Of a stretch of DNA of 64,000 nucleotides, positions 42,818 through 52,516 are shown piece after piece (position 1 is the first letter of the stretch; each line of letters starts with the position of its first letter). The notes beneath the pieces were generated by a model, which was not told the DNA's origin, did not search any database, and saw only the letters and a program-made list of their open reading frames with translations. Location: NCBI RefSeq assembly GCF_013522925.1, contig NZ_JAAMQU010000005.1, positions 310,001 through 374,000 on the forward strand, read 5' to 3'. Both the position numbers and the translations under genes were made by a program. The DNA comes from Pseudomonas japonica. Its GTDB lineage: Bacteria > Pseudomonadota > Gammaproteobacteria > Pseudomonadales > Pseudomonadaceae.

Positions 42818-43966
42818 TCAGCTCTGCGCTGCGGCTTTGGGAAGGATGTCATTGGCGACCATTTCCCCGAACGGGCTGATGTACCCCGTGCCGCCTGCGG
42901 CTTGGGGCCGCTCTAAATCCAGATGTGGGAACAGCAGCTCCGCCACGCGGTACGACTCTTCCAGGTGGGGGTAGCCGGAGAAAATGAAGGTGTCGATGCC
43001 CAGGTCGCCGTATTCCTTCACACGCGCTGCAACGGTTGGCCCGTCGCCCACCAAAGCGGTACCCGCACCACCACGAACCAGCCCTACGCCCGCCCAGAGG
43101 TTGGGGCTGACTTCGAGTTGATCGCGGCGCCCGCCGTGCAAGGCTGCCATGCGTTGCTGGCCAACCGAGTCGAAGCGCGCGAATGCGGATTGCGCCTTGG
43201 CAATCGTCTCGTCGTCCAGCTGAGCGATCAGCCGGTCAGCCGCGCGCCAGGCCTCTTCGTTGGTTTCCCGAACGATTACATGCAGGCGGATACCGAAGCG
43301 TACGGTGCGGCCCTGGGCGGCGGCTTTCTCGCGCACTTGGGCAATCTTCTCGGCCACTGCGGCAGGCGGCTCGCCCCAGGTGAGGTACAGCTCGACCTGC
43401 TCGGCGGCGAGGTCCTGCGCGGCGTCCGACGAGCCACCGAAGTACAGCGGCGGTCGCGGTTGCTGGATAGGCGGGTACAGCAGCTTCGCGCCTTTGACCT
43501 TCAGGTGCTTGCCGTCGTAATCCACCGTCTCCCCTTCCAGCACGCGGCGCCAGATGCGGGTGAATTCCACCGAGGCTTCGTAACGCTCTTCATGGGTGAG
43601 GAACAGGCCATCGCCGGCGAGCTCATCCGGGTCGCCCCCGGTGACCAGGTTAAACAGGGCACGCCCGTTGGACAGGCGGTCCAGCGTAGCCGCCTGACGC
43701 GCCGCTACGGTTGGCGAGATAATCCCCGGGCGCAACGCCACCAGGAACTTCAAGCGTTGAGTCACCGGGATCAGCGATGCCGCGACCAGCCAGGAGTCTT
43801 CGCAGGAGCGGCCGGTAGGGATAAGCACCCCGCCAAAGCCCAGGCGGTCCGCTGCCTGGGCAATCTGCTGCAGATAGCCATGGTCAACCGCGCGGGCGCC
43901 ATCCGACGTGCCCAGGTAGTGGCCGTCGCCATGCGTAGGTAGAAACCAGAAAATGTTCAGGCTCAT
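42818..43966 (-). CDS. ssuD: FMNH2-dependent alkanesulfonate monooxygenase
   Basis: 382-residue TIM-barrel flavin monooxygenase that cleaves the C-S bond of alkanesulfonates to release sulfite and an aldehyde. It opens [44 protein letters not shown], nearly the E. coli SsuD start; Cys55 in GRSCEDSW corresponds to the known active-site cysteine. It uses FMNH2 made by SsuE. It lies within ssuE-ssuA-ssuD-ssuC-ssuB-ssuF, all leftward. Confidence 0.97.
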   Translation of the reverse strand: MSLNIFWFLPTHGDGHYLGTSDGARAVDHGYLQQIAQAADRLGFGGVLIPTGRSCEDSWLVAASLIPVTQRLKFLVALRPGIISPTVAARQAATLDRLSNGRALFNLVTGGDPDELAGDGLFLTHEERYEASVEFTRIWRRVLEGETVDYDGKHLKVKGAKLLYPPIQQPRPPLYFGGSSDAAQDLAAEQVELYLTWGEPPAAVAEKIAQVREKAAAQGRTVRFGIRLHVIVRETNEEAWRAADRLIAQLDDETIAKAQSAFARFDSVGQQRMAALHGGRRDQLEVSPNLWAGVGLVRGGAGTALVGDGPTVAARVKEYGDLGIDTFIFSGYPHLEESYRVAELLFPHLDLERPQAAGGTGYISPFGEMVANDILPKAAAQS

Positions 43967-44009
43967 GGGAGTTGTCTCCAGAGTGAGCGCCGGCGCGGCC
44001 GGCGCAAGA

Positions 44010-44972
44010 TTATTTGCTTGCGATGCCTGCCGGCGGCGTCCAGATGACGTCCTTGATGCTCAACGGCTTGGGAATCAACTTCAGCTGGTAAAAGGCGTCG
44101 GCGATCTTCTGCTGGGCATTTATCACTTCAGGCGAGATGTACGCTGCGCCGAAGCCCTGGCGTTTCACCGAGGTCAATACGATCGGCGCGGGCAGGCCCA
44201 GCAACGGCGCTACCTGCTGCGTCACTTCGTCAGGGTTGGCGCGCGACCATTCACCGGTCTTGCGCACTTCATCCACAAGGGCCGCAACTACATCCGGGTG
44301 CGCTTGTGCATACGGCCGGGTAGCCAGGTAAAACTGGTTGTTGTCCACCAGGCCGGTGCCGTCACGCAGCGTACGGGCGTTGAGCTGCTGTTCCGCGGCG
44401 GCCTGGTAGGGGTCCCAGATCACCCAGGCATCCACGCTGCCACGCTCGAATGCCGCGCGGGCATCGGCTGGCGGCAGGAATATGGTCTGGATGTCGCTGT
44501 ACTTCAGGCCGGCGTCTTCCAGGGCCCGCACCAGCAGGTAATGAACGTTGGAGCCCTTGTTCAGCACTACTTTCTTACCCTTGAGGTCCTTCACGCTGGT
44601 AACCGGCGAATCCTTGGGTACCAGAATCGCTTCGCTGGTTGGCGCTGGAGGCTCATGGGCCACGTACAGCAGATCGGCACCTGCCGCCTGGGCGAACACA
44701 GGCGGGGTTTCACCGGTGACGCCGAAGTCGATCGAGCCAACGTTCAGCCCTTCCAGCAGTTGCGGGCCGCCAGGGAACTCGGTCCATTGAACAGTAATGC
44801 CTTGGTCGGCCAGGCGCTGTTCAAGGGTGCCCTTGGCTTTGAGCAGCACCAGGGTGCCGTACTTCTGATAGCCGATGCGCAGGGTGTCGGCCTGGGCCTG
44901 GCTGAGGGCGCCAAAGGCAAGGGTCGCGGCAAACAGGGCGACCAGGCCTCGACGCAAGGTAAACGGGCGCAT
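44010..44972 (-). CDS. ssuA: aliphatic sulfonate ABC transporter substrate-binding protein
   Basis: 320-residue periplasmic binding protein: signal peptide ([23 protein letters not shown]), then [53 protein letters not shown] and [15 protein letters not shown], characteristic of SsuA. It captures alkanesulfonates for SsuBC. It lies 74 bp after ssuE and 43 bp before ssuD. Confidence 0.94.
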   Translation of the reverse strand: MRPFTLRRGLVALFAATLAFGALSQAQADTLRIGYQKYGTLVLLKAKGTLEQRLADQGITVQWTEFPGGPQLLEGLNVGSIDFGVTGETPPVFAQAAGADLLYVAHEPPAPTSEAILVPKDSPVTSVKDLKGKKVVLNKGSNVHYLLVRALEDAGLKYSDIQTIFLPPADARAAFERGSVDAWVIWDPYQAAAEQQLNARTLRDGTGLVDNNQFYLATRPYAQAHPDVVAALVDEVRKTGEWSRANPDEVTQQVAPLLGLPAPIVLTSVKRQGFGAAYISPEVINAQQKIADAFYQLKLIPKPLSIKDVIWTPPAGIASK

Positions 44973-45046
44973 GGCGCTCTCCTTGAGAAATGTCGGGGGT
45001 ACCGGTACCTGCTTCCCGTGGTCGGGTCAGTAAGTACGTAAGGTGT

Positions 45047-45640
45047 TCAGATGCTCCAGCGCGCCTCGATCAGGCTGCGGCTGAGTTGCCCGGGTGCCAG
45101 CGGGCGAGGCCGCCGCACCAGGGCTTGATGGAAATCTTCCAGTGCGGCTTCAAGCCGTTGCTCCAGTGCCTGCGCGAGGCCCGCCGGGGCCGATCCCTGT
45201 GCATAGGTGATCTGGCTGTCTTCGGCGAATATCCCTTGCAGCATTTCCTGGGCCTTGAGGGCCGCGAGCACGGGCTTGAGCGCGTAATCGACCGCGAGCA
45301 TGTGGGCGATGCTGCCCCCTGTGGCGATTGGCAAAACCACCTTATGGCTGAGCGCGCGTTCGGGCAGCAGGTCCAGCAAGGTTTTCAGCGCGCCGCTGAA
45401 CGACGCTTTATACACAGGGGTAGCAACGATCAGGCCGTCCGCCTGTTCTACTTTCTGTTGAAAGTCCACCACCTGAGGGCTATCGAAGCGGGCGTGCAAC
45501 AAATCTTCGGCAGGAAATTCACGTACCTGGTAGCTCACTACTTCCACACCGCGTTGCTGTAGCAGGTGCCGGGCGCGTTCGAGTATCACGTTGGAGCGAG
45601 AGCGTACGCTGGGGCTTCCTCCGATTGAGACAACTAGCAT
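45047..45640 (-). CDS. ssuE: NAD(P)H-dependent FMN reductase of the sulfonate monooxygenase
   Basis: 197-residue flavodoxin-like reductase that supplies FMNH2 to SsuD. The FMN-binding N-terminus is [31 protein letters not shown], with [38 protein letters not shown] further on. First gene of the ssu operon; its AT-rich upstream region (45670-45725) is likely the promoter. Confidence 0.95.
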   Translation of the reverse strand: MLVVSIGGSPSVRSRSNVILERARHLLQQRGVEVVSYQVREFPAEDLLHARFDSPQVVDFQQKVEQADGLIVATPVYKASFSGALKTLLDLLPERALSHKVVLPIATGGSIAHMLAVDYALKPVLAALKAQEMLQGIFAEDSQITYAQGSAPAGLAQALEQRLEAALEDFHQALVRRPRPLAPGQLSRSLIEARWSI

Positions 45641-45841
45641 TCGGGCTTCCTTAGGGTCGCTGTGTAAACGTAAAGCGAGAGTACAGCGGATGGTTTATAT
45701 CCATAAATCATATTTATTCATTTGCTTATGCCTAAACGGCATTGCCGGCCATCGGCTTTCAACTGCACTGAAACACTTGGAAACTTTCTGTCATATTTAA
45801 AGCGGATCATGGGTCAGGTCCCCCTCACTCGGAGCTGCCCC
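45641..45841. promoter_or_regulatory. Divergent control region of ssuE and the phosphate transporter
   Basis: Between two divergent genes. The part near ssuE (about 45690-45725) is much richer in A/T than its surroundings, with TTTATAT and ATAAATCATATTTATTC, as in sulfate-starvation promoters bound by CysB-type regulators. Near the transporter CTGTCATATTTAAAG holds a -10-like TATTTA and one half of a Pho box. No regulator gene lies here. Confidence 0.4.
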
Positions 45842-47446
45842 ATGACCACCCCTCCCCTGAACGCGGGAGCTGTCAGAACCGGGCCGGTTCTCGATCGCCG
45901 CGCCTCTCCCTTGAGCAAGGCCATTCTCTACGCAGTATTAATCGCCGGGCTTTGCTACATGTTCTGGAGCCTCAGCCAGGATCTCGACACGAGCAATGCA
46001 TCGAGTACCACATGGACGCCCTACATACTGCTGGGCGTGGCTCTGATCATTGCGTTGGGGTTCGAGTTCGTGAACGGTTTCCATGACACGGCAAATGCTG
46101 TGGCAACGGTGATCTACACCCACTCGCTGCCGGCTCATGTGGCTGTGATGTGGTCGGGCTGCTTCAACTTTCTGGGCGTGCTCGCCTCCAGCGGCGCGGT
46201 GGCCTTCGGCATCATTGCACTGCTGCCGGTGGACCTGATCCTTCAGGTAGGGTCGTCGGCCGGCTTTGCGATGATCTTCGCCCTGTTACTGGCTGCAATC
46301 CTCTGGAACCTGGGCACCTGGGCGCTCGGCTTGCCCGCTTCCTCCTCGCATACGCTGATCGGCTCCATCATCGGGGTGGGCGTGGCCAATGCGTTGATGA
46401 ATGGCCGCGATGGCGTATCAGGCGTGGATTGGGGCCAAGCCGCCAAGGTGGGTTATGCCTTGCTGCTGTCCCCGCTGATCGGCTTCGCGTGTGCAGGGTT
46501 GCTGATGCTTGGCTTGCGCCACTTCGTGAAGAACCGTGCGCTCTACCAGGCCCCCGAAGGCAGCGCGCCGCCGCCGTTCTGGATTCGCAGCTTGCTCATA
46601 CTTACCTGCACGGGCGTGTCCTTCGCCCATGGCTCGAACGATGGGCAAAAGGGCATGGGGCTGATCATGTTGATCCTGATCGGTACCCTGCCCATGGCCT
46701 ACGCCCTGAACCGGGCGATTCCCGAGCAACAAACGCAACGGTTCGCGGCGCTGGCCCAGGTGACCCAACAAGCACTGGTAAAGGCGGAGCCGCAACCGTT
46801 GACCCAAGACCCACGCCAGCATCTGGAAGCCTTCCTGATCGACCACAAGCCAAGCGCCGGGCTGGTGCCGGCGCTGGCGGCAGTGGTGGGCAGTATCGGC
46901 GACCAAGTGAGGTCGTACGGCTCGCTGGACCGCGTACCCGCCCGCGCCAGCTCCAACGTGCGCAACGACATGTACCTGGCGTCCGAAGCGATTCGGGTGA
47001 TGGAAAAAGAAAAGATCGGCACCTTTGACGCCGACACCCGCGACAAGCTCAAGGCCTTCCAGGATTACATCGGCGAGGCCACGCGCTTCATACCGCCGTG
47101 GGTCAAGGTTGCCGTGGCGCTGGCGCTCGGCATGGGCACACTGGTGGGCTGGAAGCGCATTGTGGTGACGGTAGGCGAGCGCATCGGCAAGACCCACCTC
47201 ACCTACGCCCAGGGCGCCAGCGCAGAGACGGTGGCCATGCTCACTATTGCCGCGGCGGACATGTACGGGTTGCCCGTCTCCACCACACATGTGCTGTCTT
47301 CCGGAGTAGCAGGCACCATGGCCGCCAATGGCTCGGGCCTGCAGATGCGCACCGTGCGCAACCTGCTCATGGCGTGGGTGCTTACCCTGCCGGCGGCTAT
47401 TGCGCTGTCGGCTGGGCTGTACTGGTTATTCAGGCAGTTTGTTTAA
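45842..47446 (+). CDS. inorganic phosphate transporter (PiT family)
   Basis: 534-residue low-affinity phosphate carrier that co-transports metal-phosphate with protons. PiT signatures: EFVNGFHDTANAVATVIYT, SHTLIGSIIGVGVANAL, SFAHGSNDGQKGMGLIML and the C-terminal STTHVLSSGVAGTMAANG. About ten membrane helices with a long hydrophilic loop (about residues 295-430), as in PitA. The ATG at 45842 follows GGAG; the frame is open 40 codons upstream without conservation. PitA and PitB cannot be told apart here. Confidence 0.93.
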   Translation: MTTPPLNAGAVRTGPVLDRRASPLSKAILYAVLIAGLCYMFWSLSQDLDTSNASSTTWTPYILLGVALIIALGFEFVNGFHDTANAVATVIYTHSLPAHVAVMWSGCFNFLGVLASSGAVAFGIIALLPVDLILQVGSSAGFAMIFALLLAAILWNLGTWALGLPASSSHTLIGSIIGVGVANALMNGRDGVSGVDWGQAAKVGYALLLSPLIGFACAGLLMLGLRHFVKNRALYQAPEGSAPPPFWIRSLLILTCTGVSFAHGSNDGQKGMGLIMLILIGTLPMAYALNRAIPEQQTQRFAALAQVTQQALVKAEPQPLTQDPRQHLEAFLIDHKPSAGLVPALAAVVGSIGDQVRSYGSLDRVPARASSNVRNDMYLASEAIRVMEKEKIGTFDADTRDKLKAFQDYIGEATRFIPPWVKVAVALALGMGTLVGWKRIVVTVGERIGKTHLTYAQGASAETVAMLTIAAADMYGLPVSTTHVLSSGVAGTMAANGSGLQMRTVRNLLMAWVLTLPAAIALSAGLYWLFRQFV

Positions 47447-47490
47447 GGAAGGGCAAACAGGGCCCTGGGTTCTAACTCTGCATTAAGCGT

Positions 47491-47793
47491 TTAGAGCAGC
47501 ACTTGCAGCCCCTTGCTAGCAATAATATTGAGCAGCTTCAGCGCAGGCCCGCTTGGGCAGGTTTCCCCTTGCTCCCATTTACGCACTGTGGACGCAGTGG
47601 TGTGTAGATGGTGAGCAAACACAGGCTGGCTGAACAGAAGCGATTCACGCAGATGTTTGATATCAGCTGCCGTGAAAGCACGCACAGGCGCCGGATAGCT
47701 CGTATCGAAGTCCCGCATTGTGACTTTATCGATAGCACCTGCTTTCTCTAGCGCGGCCAGGTCACCGCGAAGGGATTCAATGATCTCGCTCAT
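47491..47793 (-). CDS. HigA/NadS-like antitoxin-type DNA-binding protein, no toxin partner seen
   Basis: 100-residue protein with an Xre-type helix-turn-helix (about 47-80): IKHLRESLLFSQPVFAHHLHTTASTVRKWEQGETCPSGPALKLLNIIASKGLQ, the HigA-like antitoxin pattern, and an N-terminal LEKAGAIDKVTMRDFD segment common in this subgroup. Normally a RelE/HigB-like toxin gene overlaps its start. Here an in-frame-open 29-codon segment ends in an ATGA overlap with this ATG, but upstream of it the frame is closed by a stop, so any toxin has decayed. Probably a transcription factor or relict. Confidence 0.75.
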   Translation of the reverse strand: MSEIIESLRGDLAALEKAGAIDKVTMRDFDTSYPAPVRAFTAADIKHLRESLLFSQPVFAHHLHTTASTVRKWEQGETCPSGPALKLLNIIASKGLQVLL

Positions 47794-47879
47794 TGCACGA
47801 TACCCAGGGCGGATTTTTCTTCGCGAGCTTTCGCCCGCTTCCTACCGGGTGAAAGATCCTTACCCGTTTCGGGCACACC
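47790..47879 (-). pseudogene. 29-codon open segment overlapping the antitoxin start (possible toxin remnant)
   Basis: Reading leftward this frame gives GVPETGKDLSPGRKRA and onward, ending GIVQ and a TGA that overlaps the antitoxin ATG as ATGA, the arrangement of HigB-HigA operons. A TAG stands directly before it, so no full toxin exists. Similarity with known toxins cannot be judged by eye. Confidence 0.2.
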
Positions 47880-48002
47880 CTACCAGTCGGGTGCGTCACC
47901 GTCGCTAAATGCAGGGCGTTGATGGGGGCAACATTGCTAATAGATATTGCAGAAACGGGTGGTAGCTATAGCGTCGCATATGGGGGGTGCGGCAGCTTGC
48001 AT

Positions 48003-48032
48003 AAAAAAGGGGGGCCAAGTCGATGGCCCCCC
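48003..48032 (-). terminator. Rho-independent terminator of lsfA
   Basis: GGGGGGCCA (48009-48017) and TGGCCCCCC (48024-48032) form a perfect 9-bp stem over a 6-base loop, with six A on the plus strand (48003-48008), that is six T on the mRNA strand. It lies 24 bases past the lsfA stop. Confidence 0.93.
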
Positions 48033-48055
48033 AAAGCCCTGCTTAGGCATTCGGT

Positions 48056-48694
48056 TCAGCGGTTGGGTTGCGGCGTGAGGCGCAGGTAGGGTTTCACGGC
48101 GCCGTAGCCCTTGGGAAAGCGCTGGGCGATTTCGGCTTCGTCCTTGAGCGACGGCACGATCACTACCTCATCCCCGTCCTGCCAGTTGGCGGGGGTCGCC
48201 ACCTTGTGGCTGTCGGTGAGTTGTAACGAATCTATCACCCGAAGGATTTCATTAAAGTTACGGCCGGTGCTCGCCGGGTAAGTAATCGTCAGGCGCACTT
48301 TCTTGTTCGGGTCGATCACGAACAGCGAGCGCACCGTGAGGGTGTCATTGGCATTGGGGTGGATCAGGTCATAGAGGTCCGAAACCTTGCGATCGGCGTC
48401 GGCCAGGATCGGGAAGTTGACCGTGGTGTTCTGGGTTTCGTTGATGTCCTCGATCCACTTGATGTGGGAGTCCACTGGGTCCACGGACAGGGCTATGGCC
48501 TTCACGCTACGCTTGTCGAACTCATCCTTGAGCTTGGCGGTAAAGCCCAGTTCGGTCGTGCACACCGGGGTGAAGTCTGCGGGATGGGAAAAGAGCACGC
48601 CCCAACTGTTGCCTAACCATTCATGGAAATGAATGCGGCCAATGCTGGATTCCTGTTCGAAGTCAGGGGCGATGTCGCCAAGCTTGAGGCCCAT
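48056..48694 (-). CDS. lsfA: 1-Cys peroxiredoxin LsfA
   Basis: 212-residue peroxidase of the Prx6 class that reduces hydrogen and organic peroxides. The peroxidatic Cys45 is in SHPADFTPVCTTELG; the C-terminal arm has PANWQDGDEVVIVPSL, typical of 1-Cys members. AAGGAG precedes the ATG at 48694; an upstream in-frame ATG (48733) lacks a site. In Pseudomonas lsfA is induced by sulfate starvation and lies beside ssu genes, as here. Confidence 0.95.
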   Translation of the reverse strand: MGLKLGDIAPDFEQESSIGRIHFHEWLGNSWGVLFSHPADFTPVCTTELGFTAKLKDEFDKRSVKAIALSVDPVDSHIKWIEDINETQNTTVNFPILADADRKVSDLYDLIHPNANDTLTVRSLFVIDPNKKVRLTITYPASTGRNFNEILRVIDSLQLTDSHKVATPANWQDGDEVVIVPSLKDEAEIAQRFPKGYGAVKPYLRLTPQPNR

Positions 48695-48967
48695 GTTGTC
48701 AGCTCCTTGGGATGTATTGAGGCCATGGTGCATGGCCGGACGGGAATTAAAAAAGAATGAATAATGCTGTGGTTATAACCGTCAGCGTTATGCCTGCCGC
48801 TTGCTTACCTGCCGATATCGCCCCTTAAGGTGTAGCTCAAATGTGTCCTTGGCCGGTTGGAAAAAGCGTAACGAACCGCCATAAGCTAATGCCCAAATAG
48901 TATTTATACGCAATTTTTTATAACGATAATCTAGGTGCCATTCGCTCTCTCACCTAAGGCACTCCTT
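48695..48967. promoter_or_regulatory. Divergent control region of lsfA and tauA
   Basis: 273 bp. Two A/T-rich blocks occur, one near lsfA (about 48745-48780) and one near tauA (about 48895-48930, with TTTTTTATAACGATAAT). ATAACCGT at 48775-48782 reads ACGGTTAT toward lsfA, the core of a motif shared with epsC and metQ. TAGGTG/CACCTA form an inverted repeat just before the tauA ribosome site. Likely under sulfate-starvation control. Confidence 0.45.
48775..48782 (-). promoter_or_regulatory. Shared sulfur-gene octamer ACGGTTAT upstream of lsfA
   Basis: ACGGTTAT on the lsfA strand, 81-88 bp upstream of its ATG. It recurs, extended to AAACGGTTATTT, at a similar distance and orientation upstream of epsC and metQ. 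Confidence 0.35.
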
Positions 48968-49951
48968 ATGGCACGCCCCTTCGCTCCTCGCGCACTGTTC
49001 ACCGCTATTGCCCTCACCGCTGTTGCGCTGTCTGCGCAGGCCGCGAACCTGACCGTGGGGTACCAGACCGGTATCGACCCGAGCAAAGTGCCTCAGGCTG
49101 ACGGCGCCTATGAAAAGGCTATCGGTGAAAAAATCGACTGGCGCCGTTTCAACAGCGGCCCGGAAGTGGTCACAGCGCTGGCCTCCGGAGACGTACAGAT
49201 CGGCAACCTGGGCTCCAGCCCACTCGCTGCAGCCGCATCGCGCAAACTGCCGATCGTGGCGTTTATCGTGTCCGCGCAAATCAACTCGTCCGAACAGCTT
49301 GTAGTGCGCAACGGCAGCGGTATTTCCAAGCCGGAAGATCTGGTGGGCAAAACCATCGCCACCCCCTTCGTCTCGACGTCTCACTACAGCCTGTTGGGGG
49401 CACTCAAGCATTGGGGCCTGGATACCACCAAAGTGAAGGTGGTCAACCTGCAGCCGCTCGAGATTGCCGCTGCGTGGAAGCGCGGGGACATCGACGGCGC
49501 GTTCGTGTGGTCGCCGGCGTTGGGTGAAATTCGCAAGACCGGCACGGTGCTCACCGATGCCGCGCAAGTAGGCCAGTGGGGCGCGCCCACCTTTGAAGTG
49601 TGGGTAGCGCGCAAGGATTACGCCGAGAAGCATCCGGACGTGATCGCCAAGTTTGCCCATGTCACGCTGGATGCCTACGCCAACTATGCCGCGCACAAGG
49701 ACAGCTGGACTGCCGATTCCGCGCCCGTGCAGAAGATTGCCAAGCTGACCGGCTCCAACGCCAGCGATGTGCCTGAGCTGCTCGCCGGCTCTGCGTTCCC
49801 TGATGCCAGTGCTCAGGCCTCTGCCCAACTGCTGGAAGGCGGCACGGCCAAGGCGATCAGCGAAACCGCGAAATTCCTCAAGGAGCAAGGCAAGGTAGAG
49901 GCGGTTCTGCCGGACTACAGCCCCTACGTCAGCGCTACCTACATCAAATAA
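48968..49951 (+). CDS. tauA: taurine ABC transporter substrate-binding protein
   Basis: 327-residue periplasmic binding protein. Signal peptide (ARPFAPRALFTAIALTAVALSAQA), mature ANLTVGYQTGIDPSKVPQADGAYEKAIG, then FNSGPEVVTALASGDVQIGNLGSSPLAAAASRKLPI and GGTVLTDAAQVGQWGAPTFEVWVARK-like regions of TauA. ATG 48968 is preferred over an ATG at 48935, which would add 11 residues. First of tauA-tauB-tauC-tauD. Confidence 0.94.
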   Translation: MARPFAPRALFTAIALTAVALSAQAANLTVGYQTGIDPSKVPQADGAYEKAIGEKIDWRRFNSGPEVVTALASGDVQIGNLGSSPLAAAASRKLPIVAFIVSAQINSSEQLVVRNGSGISKPEDLVGKTIATPFVSTSHYSLLGALKHWGLDTTKVKVVNLQPLEIAAAWKRGDIDGAFVWSPALGEIRKTGTVLTDAAQVGQWGAPTFEVWVARKDYAEKHPDVIAKFAHVTLDAYANYAAHKDSWTADSAPVQKIAKLTGSNASDVPELLAGSAFPDASAQASAQLLEGGTAKAISETAKFLKEQGKVEAVLPDYSPYVSATYIK

Positions 49952-49979
49952 GCCGCACCGTTCATAGAGGGCCGAACCC

Positions 49980-50768
49980 ATGGCACAGCTGGAGCTCGAT
50001 CGTGTCAGCGCGCAGTACCCCGGTGCTTCATTGCCGGTATTACAGGACATTTCCCTGCGCTTGGGGCCAGACCAGCTGACCGTGGCGCTCGGCCCTTCCG
50101 GCAGCGGCAAAACCTCGTTGCTCAACCTGATTGCGGGCTTCGTGCCCCCTAGCGCGGGAAGCATCCGCCTGGACGGTGAAGCTGTGCTTGGGCCGGGCGC
50201 GGACCGCGGTGTGGTGTTCCAGGATGACGTATTGCTGCCATGGCAAAACGTGCTACAGAACGTTGCCTTTGGCCTTGCGCTGGCCGGTACCAGCCGCCCG
50301 TTGCGCGAGGCCCGTGCTCAAGAGCTGCTGGGGTTGGTCGGCCTTGCCCATTTCCGCGAGCGCCGGGTATGGGAGCTCTCTGGTGGCCAGAAGCAACGCG
50401 TCGGCCTTGCCCGCGCCTTGGCCGCCGACCCGCGCGTATTACTCATGGACGAGCCCTTCGGTGCGCTCGACGCATTCACCCGCGAGCAGATGCAAGAACT
50501 GCTGCTCAACGTATGGCGACGCACGTCCAAGCCGGTTTTCCTGATCACCCACGACATCGAGGAAGCCGTATTCCTGGCGACCGAGCTGATCCTGCTCGCA
50601 CCCAACCCTGGACGGATCGTGGAACGGCTGTCGCTGGATTTCGGCCGCCGGTACGCCAACGGAGAACCGGCGCGGGCGATCAAATCCGACCCCCGCTTCA
50701 TTGAAACCCGCGAGCATGTGCTTTCCCGTGTGTTCTCTCAGCGCAGCGTGATCGAGGAGGCCGTATGA
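49980..50768 (+). CDS. tauB: taurine ABC transporter ATP-binding protein
   Basis: 262-residue ATPase. Walker [11 protein letters not shown]-loop [16 protein letters not shown], signature [19 protein letters not shown], Walker [23 protein letters not shown]-loop [18 protein letters not shown]. The GAGGGCC site precedes the ATG. Its stop overlaps the tauC start by ATGA. Confidence 0.95.
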   Translation: MAQLELDRVSAQYPGASLPVLQDISLRLGPDQLTVALGPSGSGKTSLLNLIAGFVPPSAGSIRLDGEAVLGPGADRGVVFQDDVLLPWQNVLQNVAFGLALAGTSRPLREARAQELLGLVGLAHFRERRVWELSGGQKQRVGLARALAADPRVLLMDEPFGALDAFTREQMQELLLNVWRRTSKPVFLITHDIEEAVFLATELILLAPNPGRIVERLSLDFGRRYANGEPARAIKSDPRFIETREHVLSRVFSQRSVIEEAV

Positions 50769-51592
50769 GCAGCGTCGACCTGGCCCTTGAAGCCACTAGC
50801 TCCCCTGCCCCCACCAAGGGCTGGCACGTAGGTACGCGGACGATCAGCCTGCTGACCGGAGCTAGCCTGCTGCTGGCCTGGTGGGCCTCGACCCATTTTG
50901 GCCTGATTGATCCGTTGTTCCTGCCCGCCCCCGCGTCGGTCGCGGAAAAAGGCTGGTTGCTGGCAACCACGGGCTACATGGACTCCACCCTCTGGCAGCA
51001 CCTAGGCGCCAGCCTGCAACGCATCGGCATCGCGCTGGGCCTGGCCATTCTCACGGCAATCCCGGTGGGCATCGCTATCGGGCGCAACCGTATTGCCAGG
51101 GGCATCCTCGATCCGCTGATCGAGTTCTACCGCCCTATACCGCCGTTGGCCTACTTGCCCTTGATCGTGATCTGGTGCGGCATTGGCGAATTCTCCAAGG
51201 TGCTGCTGATTTACCTCGCCATTTTTGCCCCGATCGCTATAGCCACCGCCACCGGGGTGCGCACGGTCGACCCCGCCCGCTTGCGCGCTGCGCAATCGCT
51301 GGGCGCCTCCCGGGCACAACTGGTTCGCCACGTGATACTGCCCAGCGCCCTGCCGGACATCCTTACCGGTGTTCGCATTGGTCTGGGCGTGGGCTGGTCC
51401 ACGCTGGTGGCCGCCGAGCTGATTGCCGCCACCAGTGGGCTGGGGTTCATGGTGCAATCGGCGGCGCAATTTCTGGTCACCGATGTGGTGGTACTGGGCA
51501 TCCTGATTATCGCGGTGGTTGCTTTCGCGCTGGAGCTGGGGCTGCGCGCGTTGCAGCGCAAGCTGGTGCCATGGCACGGCCAGAGTCACTGA
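50765..51592 (+). CDS. tauC: taurine ABC transporter permease
   Basis: 275-residue inner-membrane permease with six helices; the EAA loop is [30 protein letters not shown]. The N-terminal 25 residues are hydrophilic. GAGGAGGCCGT precedes the ATG. Partner of TauB; same family as SsuC but a separate gene. Confidence 0.95.
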   Translation: MSSVDLALEATSSPAPTKGWHVGTRTISLLTGASLLLAWWASTHFGLIDPLFLPAPASVAEKGWLLATTGYMDSTLWQHLGASLQRIGIALGLAILTAIPVGIAIGRNRIARGILDPLIEFYRPIPPLAYLPLIVIWCGIGEFSKVLLIYLAIFAPIAIATATGVRTVDPARLRAAQSLGASRAQLVRHVILPSALPDILTGVRIGLGVGWSTLVAAELIAATSGLGFMVQSAAQFLVTDVVVLGILIIAVVAFALELGLRALQRKLVPWHGQSH

Positions 51593-51628
51593 TCCGCACT
51601 TTCGTATTGGTCAACCGAGCGAACTGAA

Positions 51629-52462
51629 ATGACATTTACCGTAACCCCCCTCAACCCGGCCATTGGCGCGCGGGTCGAGGGCATCGATCTGGCCTCGCCC
51701 ATCAGCCCCGCACAGCAGCAGGTGCTCGAAGGCGCCCTGCTTGACCATCAGGTGCTGTTCTTCCGCAACCAGCCCCTTACCCCTCGGCAGCAAGCGCGCC
51801 TGGCAATGGAGTTCGGCGAGCTGCACACTCATCCGATTTACCCGAACGTGCCCGAGCAGCCCGAAGTGCTGGTTCTGGATACCGCAATCACAGACGTGCG
51901 CGATAACGCCATCTGGCACACCGATGTGACCTTCCTCCCTACGCCCGCCATGGGCGCGGTGCTGGCGGCCAAACAGGTGCCGGCCTACGGTGGCGATACC
52001 CTCTGGGCCAGTGGCATCGCTGCCTGGGAAGGGCTGTCGGCGCCCATGCAACGCTTGCTCGAAGGGCTGACCGCCACCCATGACTTCACCAAATCTTTCC
52101 CGCTTGAGCGGTTCGGCAGCACGCCGGAGGATCTCGCGCGCTGGGAGGACACCCGTCGGCGCCATCCGCCCGTAAGCCACCCGGTGATGCGTACGCATCC
52201 GGTCAGCGGGCGCCGGGCGCTGTTCGTGAATGACGGCTTTACTACCCGGATCAATGAGCTGTCCGAACAGGAAAGCGCTGCCCTGCTGCCGATGCTGTTC
52301 GCCCATGCCACCCGGCCGGAATTCACCGTGCGCTGGCAATGGCAAGCCGATGATGTAGCCTTCTGGGATAACCGGGTTACCCAGCACTATGCGGTGGATG
52401 ATTACCGACCGGCCCGTCGGGTGATGCACCGGGCGACTATCCTGGGTGACGCCCCGTACTGA
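51629..52462 (+). CDS. tauD: taurine dioxygenase
   Basis: 277-residue Fe(II)/2-oxoglutarate enzyme that hydroxylates taurine and so releases sulfite and aminoacetaldehyde. Iron ligands: His97 and Asp99 in IWHTDVTF and His253 in [11 protein letters not shown]; the C-terminal [12 protein letters not shown] contains the 2-oxoglutarate Arg. It opens [23 protein letters not shown] as in E. coli TauD. Last gene of tauABCD, 36 bp after tauC. Confidence 0.96.
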   Translation: MTFTVTPLNPAIGARVEGIDLASPISPAQQQVLEGALLDHQVLFFRNQPLTPRQQARLAMEFGELHTHPIYPNVPEQPEVLVLDTAITDVRDNAIWHTDVTFLPTPAMGAVLAAKQVPAYGGDTLWASGIAAWEGLSAPMQRLLEGLTATHDFTKSFPLERFGSTPEDLARWEDTRRRHPPVSHPVMRTHPVSGRRALFVNDGFTTRINELSEQESAALLPMLFAHATRPEFTVRWQWQADDVAFWDNRVTQHYAVDDYRPARRVMHRATILGDAPY

Positions 52463-52516
52463 AACGGGCTTGCCGGTGCTTCGTACTTGGCAAAGGCCCA
52501 GCAATGGAGTTTGCCA

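Noticed and set aside
45780..45800. Pho box before the phosphate transporter
   Set aside because: Only one CTGTCAT repeat; the 11-bp-spaced partner is not present.
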